Positions 59,501-64,000 of a DNA stretch of 64,000 bases are shown here, in pieces (position 1 is the first letter of the stretch; each line of letters starts with the position of its first letter). The notes beneath the pieces are model-generated. The model saw nothing but the letters and a program-made list of their open reading frames with translations, was not told the origin of the DNA and ran no database searches. The translations under genes were made by a program, and so were the position numbers. The stretch comes from Cerioporus squamosus (lineage: Eukaryota; Basidiomycota; Agaricomycetes; Polyporales; Polyporaceae). The stretch spans positions 62,001-126,000 of the forward strand of contig JABYQS010000075.1 in the NCBI GenBank assembly GCA_022592435.1, read 5' to 3'.

Positions 59501-60698
59501 GCCTCCAGGGCTTCATGTTCTTCGGCACCATCACACATGTCGAGGAAGCCATCCGACAGTTACTCGACGAGAATGCGTGGCAGCGTACTCCCATACGCTT
59601 CCTCATTGTCGACCTTGCCCTTGTGGCGGGAGTCGACATGAGCGCTGCGGAAGCGTTCATGCGCGTGCAGCGTCTTCTGTCAAGCAAGAAGGTTGTCATG
59701 GTTCTGTGTGGGTTTACAACTGAAAGCCCCGTTGGCCATGCTCTCCGGAACGTGGGTCTGTTAGACCTCAACGGTGTAGAGCTGTTCGCGACATTCAACG
59801 ATGCTATGGAGTGTACGCATAACCGTCCTTGCTCACCCTGTCGAGACTAACGAACGCTCATTATAGGGACCGAAAACATCTATCTGAGAGCGTGGTTCAC
59901 CGCGCAGAAGACGGAAGTTCTCCCAGTCAGTGAGTAGAATGCAGACTGTGCGCCGTCGCAATTATCGCTCACATCTTCATAGCACTGCCGGGTCGCCAAG
60001 ATGATGTTATACCGTTCCATGGCTCAGTTGTGGATAGCCCGCGGAGAGCCGCTCTCGTGAGTGCAGGCTGGCGCACAATTGCTCGAGGTGAGCTCTCTTC
60101 TCTTTGCTAGAGATCGGAAGCCGCTCACCTTGCGATCCCCCAGACCACTCTCCACCCGACGACCAGATGGCTCCAGAACCCTACCACACCCTCGTTCGCG
60201 CGTTCTCTCCGTATGCATCTATCGACCGGGAGACCTACGCACCCTTGATCCCATACCTCACACGCATGCCCGTCCCCGAAGGGACTATTCTCTGGAAGCA
60301 AAACGAGCCGCCCGATGGCCTGTACATCGTGGAGTCTGGCATCCTGCGCGCGACGTACCGCTTCGCAGAACCGACACCGCCCATGGTGGAGTCCATGGTC
60401 CCCGGCACGATTGCGGGCGAACTGTCGGCGTTGGCCGGTCTCGAGCGGAACGCAACGTGTGTGGTGGAGCGTGCGGCGGTGTTGTGGAAGCTGACGACGG
60501 AGAGCCTGGCGAGACTGGAGGAAGAGCACCCAGAACTCGCGCGGGACTTCACGCGCTTGATCTTGAAGGGTGAGTGTCGGACTGTCACACCTGTCGTCCC
60601 CTTCTTTCTCCACCGTCGTGAGGCTGACTCCGCCCCATCTGACAGTTGCGAAGTTGGATTATGATATCCTCATCACGGCGCTGGCCACAAGGCAATAA
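56598..60698 (+). CDS. VSB1: SulP-family transporter with STAS and cNMP-binding-like domains (VSB1/YGR125W type)
   Basis: Nineteen exons join without a break to 1030 residues: 56598-57390, 57441-57516, 57573-57654, 57714-57825, 57878-57953, 58009-58047, 58099-58271, 58326-58463, 58515-58572, 58626-58672, 58737-58824, 58880-58912, 58968-59068, 59123-59299, 59360-59812, 59867-59929, 59983-60056, 60113-60569 and 60646-60698. A Ser-rich N-terminus carries a likely sorting signal ([16 protein letters not shown]). Transport core: [61 protein letters not shown] domain: [18 protein letters not shown] and [20 protein letters not shown]. The C-terminal cNMP-like fold has [14 protein letters not shown] and [19 protein letters not shown]. 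Yeast Vsb1 mediates vacuolar uptake of basic amino acids; function here is inferred from domain order. Confidence 0.9.
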
Positions 60699-61688
60699 AT
60701 CCACTGCTATGAACCAACAATGAACCGACAGCATGGACTCAAGACTTGCTATCTATCCGCATCTTTTCAACCCATTAAGTACGGGAATCACATTCCTTCA
60801 ATTGCAGTTGTATCATTAGACCTAGACGTTCTCGCGATACCCTTCTTTGCTTCGGTGCTACAGCGCACACACGTATAGCTGTTGCAAAAGTAGTGATACT
60901 CATACTGACTTGCCAATCTTCCTCGCATGTAACCGGCCCTTCGTATGGAATACTGCGAATCGATGTGTGAAGCCCTCGGATCTGTTGCTATCTGCCGTTC
61001 AACCTCAACCACCTAGACCAAGCGGAGTATGCAGGCCGTCCCTGGAACGCTGATTGAGACTTCTGGAGTGATATCATGTGCAGGCTGCGATCTGGTCAGG
61101 CGGTGTGCCACAGAAGTTGGCTGTTCGAGACAACGGACCTGATGCACGCTTTAACCTTCTAGCACCGACTCCACATGTAACCCCCATAGCCTGGGACAGC
61201 AAAGACAGCGGGTGATCACAGCAAGTACTCTCGAATGGGGCTGGAAATATCCTAGCTCTTGCTGCACGATGTGTGCAGTGGCGACCGTGATCAGCACATT
61301 CGTCGCCGCTGGCCTCGACGACGAATCAGATCTCTCGAAGAACTCAGGAACATCCAAAGCAACACTCATGACCATGATGCAACAACCTTCTTCCCGGCCT
61401 CTCTACCGATGTGCTGCTCATGCACGATGCCCCGACACCGCATCGCGGGACCTTCTCGCGCGTCACGCACGAATGCATGTGCAGAGCCGCCATATGGCCG
61501 GTCACATAGACCGTACCGGCTAACGATGACGCACCCCACCTTCACTTGCAGGCGCAAAGAGGTAGCCCACAGCATTCCTGCCTGCGGTTTATAAGACGCA
61601 CCTCGCGGTACCGGTGGAGCTCGAGGTTGCCGTCCTCTTCTGCACCCCACTACGCTGATCGCTTGCGCTCCCCGTGTCGCCCTTTGAG
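60699..61688. other. Intergenic, 990 bp
   Basis: 3' flank of the VSB1-like gene and promoter of the GH76 gene. No convincing gene, RNA gene or repeat. Confidence 0.55.
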
Positions 61689-63325
61689 ATGCTGTTTAGT
61701 TTCAAGAAGCTCGCTTCGCTGGCCTCCTTGGTCACCGTGCTGTCGGCGTTCAGCGCAGACTACACGGCCGTTGCGTCCCCTCTGCAGGCCCGCGCTCAGT
61801 GTGCTGCAACACTCAGCACAGCTGCCGTACGCGCGCATCCTTCGAGGAGTTGCTCGCTCACCTAATGGGTTCGTCCTCTTCAGAGCGTCGCCAACCGCCT
61901 GCAGAGCGGCTACTGGAACGGGAGCGGATGGGGCATCCTCTGGACCGACGCTGTGGGTGCCGTGCATGACGATGTTGAGTAGCCGGATGCTGATGGACGG
62001 TGCGGTGGAGCAGAACACGATCGAGGATCTGTACAACCTCATGTTGGCCGACGGCTCGTCGACGTTCGATGTTGCCGACAGCACGCACATCGGACAGCTC
62101 GCGCTGCAGCAGGACCGGAACGCGTGGATCTCCGCGCTTGGGGGAAGCAACGACGATGCCGGCGTGAGTTTCCGTCGTCGCTGGACCGTCGCGGAGAGAT
62201 ACTGATAGCGTGTGTGGTTGCGTGCAGTGGATCGTCTCCGCTTTGTGGAAGGTGGGCGACTACAGGGCGAACCGTGGGCAGAACTCGGCTCCATACTTTG
62301 TAGGTGGCGTGCGCACCTTGCAGCGCAACTGTTCTTGACGACGTCTTGTACAGAATTCCGCCTCAATCATCTATGACTTGATCGCCGCGGAGTGGGACGA
62401 CTCTGTGTGCGGTGGTGGCGGTGAGCATCCTCCGTATAGTGACGAGAAAGGACTACTGACGCAGTTATAGTATGGTGGTCGAGCGCGCACAACTACAAGA
62501 ACGCCATCACGAACGAGCTGTTCTTGTACACTTCCGCTATGGGGTACCTCCGTTTCGGTGACGCGAAGTATCTCACCAACGCACAGAAGGTATGTCCGCG
62601 CTCATGCTCGGTACTTGGTGCTGATTCGGGGTTCTGCAGACGTGGAATTGGCGTAAGCTTCAAAGTCACATCCGCCGCGTTTCTTGACTCACCTGGCTGA
62701 CAGTGAAGAACTCCGGCATGCGAAACTCCGACGGTCTTTGGAATGACGGGTGCGTCCTGATGTGTGGTGGAAGGGCCCGAGGCTGACAGCGTAATTTCCA
62801 GGTTGACGTCTTCCTGCGCGAACAACGGGCAGACAACCTGGACGTACAACCAGGGTGTCATCGCCTCCGGGCTTGCAGCGCTCGCAAAGGCGACTGGGGA
62901 CTCCTCCCTCATCGCGGAGGCCGAGATCACTCTCGACGCCGCGATCAAATTGAAGACGGTAAACAACATCCTCAAGGAGACATGCGATAGCGCCACGCCG
63001 ACGTCGTCGTGCAACAATGACCAGGCGATGTTCAAGGGTCTCTGGATGAAACACCTCCAGTTCTACCTGGATAACGCTCCCGACCGCGCGTCCAAGTACG
63101 CGAGCTTCATCGGCGCGCAGGAGAGCGCTGTCGTACACTATGCAACTGGTTCCAACTGGACAGTTGGAAATGTGTGGTACGCGCCTAGCCAGGGTGGCTC
63201 GTTGTTCACCGCCCAGACACAGGTAAGATACTCACGGATGCAGGTTATGCTGGCGGCTGAACAGAATGTTGCAGACCGCGGGCCTCGCCGCACATGTCTG
63301 TGCTGCGAAGTATGGACCATGCTAG
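61689..63325 (+). CDS. Secreted GH76 alpha-1,6-mannanase-like protein
   Basis: Ten exons: 61689-61826, 61884-61952, 62014-62163, 62228-62299, 62354-62420, 62471-62589, 62640-62652, 62704-62749, 62802-63222 and 63275-63325, giving 381 residues. The N-terminus MLFSFKKLASLASLVTVLSA is a signal peptide. GH76 features are SIIYDLIAAEWDDSVCGGG followed by VWWS (the paired Asp expected to be catalytic), HNYKNAITNELFLYTSA, NSDGLWNDGL, TWTYNQGVIASGLAAL and CNNDQAMFKGLWMKHL. Family knowledge: GH76 covers bacterial endo-alpha-1,6-mannanases and fungal Dfg5/Dcw1, which crosslink GPI glycoproteins to the wall. There is no C-terminal hydrophobic tail, so it looks secreted, not GPI-anchored. Exon 7 is 13 nt. 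Confidence 0.92.
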
Positions 63326-63478
63326 GAGCCGGGTGGCAAAGTTGGAATACCATCGTGCTGGCTGGGATCAAAGCCGTGTTATGTTGTACAGATACATCTA
63401 TCCAGTTCGCGGTGAGATTCGCTGCTATTCGAGGAGAATGTTTTAGCGCACCGGACATGAATAACCAGGGCCACGCCT

Positions 63479-64000
63479 CTAGACCGCATCGTTCTCCACC
63501 AACTTCCCACAAACGATGTACTTGCTCGAGAAGTGCTCCATCCAGCCTGTGCAGGGTGTATGAGCACATGGGTTCATAGAACGTGCGGAGAGGCGACTTA
63601 CCCTTCATGTTCTCGCTGGGCAAGCGTTCGTCATGTCAGTATATGCGCTCCGTATCATGTCAGGGACATACATCTCCTCCGGGGTAAGATCCTCGAGCTT
63701 GTCCAGGGGTTGATCAATGGGCGTGAGCATCTCTGCGAGACCAGTCAATCCCCCCATAGCAATGTGACGAGTCAACGAGCGTCATACCTTCGTCGAACGA
63801 CTGCTTCGCCATGCCGCGCGACGCGTCACGGCCAGCAAAGTTGGCATACATGCCCTCTTTGTCGAGGTCAGCGCATGTACAGAACGCCTGCAACAGCACT
63901 CACCAGGGCCGTAGAAGTTTCTACCCGCCGTCACGTCGTACACAACACCCTTGATTGCCAACAGAATACGCTTCCCATCTTTCCCATCGAATGGTTCCAG
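63479..64000 (-). CDS. DAP1: DAP1/MAPR cytochrome-b5-like heme-binding protein (5' partial)
   Basis: Exons 64000(beyond window)-63904, 63856-63788, 63732-63672, 63615-63602 and 63546-63479. The frame is open at the window edge. Motifs: EPFDGKDGKRILLAIKG, VVYDVTAGRNFYGP (b5-like core), EGMYANFAGRDASRGMAKQS, then FDE, LDKLEDLTPEEIENMKGWME and the end KYIVCGKLVENDAV. Family knowledge: Dap1/PGRMC proteins bind heme through a Tyr (here in the YGP or nearby Tyr) and support cytochrome P450 enzymes such as Erg11. The N-terminal membrane anchor should lie to the right of the window. Exon 4 is only 14 nt. It converges on the GH76 gene, 153 bp between stops. Confidence 0.93.

Overview
The window is nuclear DNA of a basidiomycete fungus, most likely an Agaricomycete and plausibly Polyporales. 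Genes are dense and rich in GT-AG introns of about 45-70 nt. Several gene families typical of Agaricomycetes are present: a cysteine-rich F-box protein, a seven-helix membrane protein, a single-pass 'LYTFLA' membrane protein and an A-T-R adenylate-forming reductase. The order-level placement is inference. All genes were joined by hand from splice signals and frame continuity; none has been checked against a database.

Layout. 1-1.6 kb: 3' part of a YPP1/TTC7-type PI4-kinase scaffold. 2-2.6 kb: a small basic protein. 2.6-5.06 kb: no gene seen. 5.06-6.74 kb: MFS transporter, convergent with DPH2 (7.0-8.9 kb). TOM70 (9.5-12.8 kb) is divergent from DPH2 across an inverted repeat. 13.3-15.5 kb: conserved fungal protein with a possible CH-like C-terminus, followed by tRNA-Glu(TTC). 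16.4-38.7 kb: an accessory, metabolism-like block with an alpha/beta hydrolase, a flavin-containing monooxygenase, an aromatic-type FAD monooxygenase, a second (paralogous) hydrolase, a 7-TM protein, an F-box protein, an SMP-30-like lactonase and an NRPS-like reductase. 39.7-41.3 kb: single-pass membrane protein. 42.6-46.9 kb: NUDT21 (CFIm25) and RRP6, divergent from a 179-bp gap. 47.3-50 kb: HSL-type hydrolase and a SAM methyltransferase. 50.5-55.5 kb: large RhoGEF. 56.6-60.7 kb: VSB1/YGR125W-like SulP transporter with STAS and cyclic-nucleotide-binding-like domains. 61.7-63.3 kb: secreted GH76 protein. 63.5-64 kb: DAP1/MAPR heme protein running off the right edge.

The housekeeping genes (YPP1, DPH2, TOM70, NUDT21, RRP6, RhoGEF, VSB1, DAP1) can all be spliced into open frames. 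Broken frames are confined to less conserved genes. Single-base losses occur in the F-box gene (near 30967), the reductase (within 35729-35733) and the hydrolase (near 48297), and a TAG replaces an expected Trp in the 7-TM gene (26921-26923). They may be sequencing errors or real lesions; resequencing would decide.

The most interesting region is 16.4-38.7 kb. It could be a small-molecule pathway: the reductase would make an aldehyde or alcohol, two flavoprotein oxygenases, hydrolases and a lactonase would act on it. This is inferred only from proximity and enzyme class.
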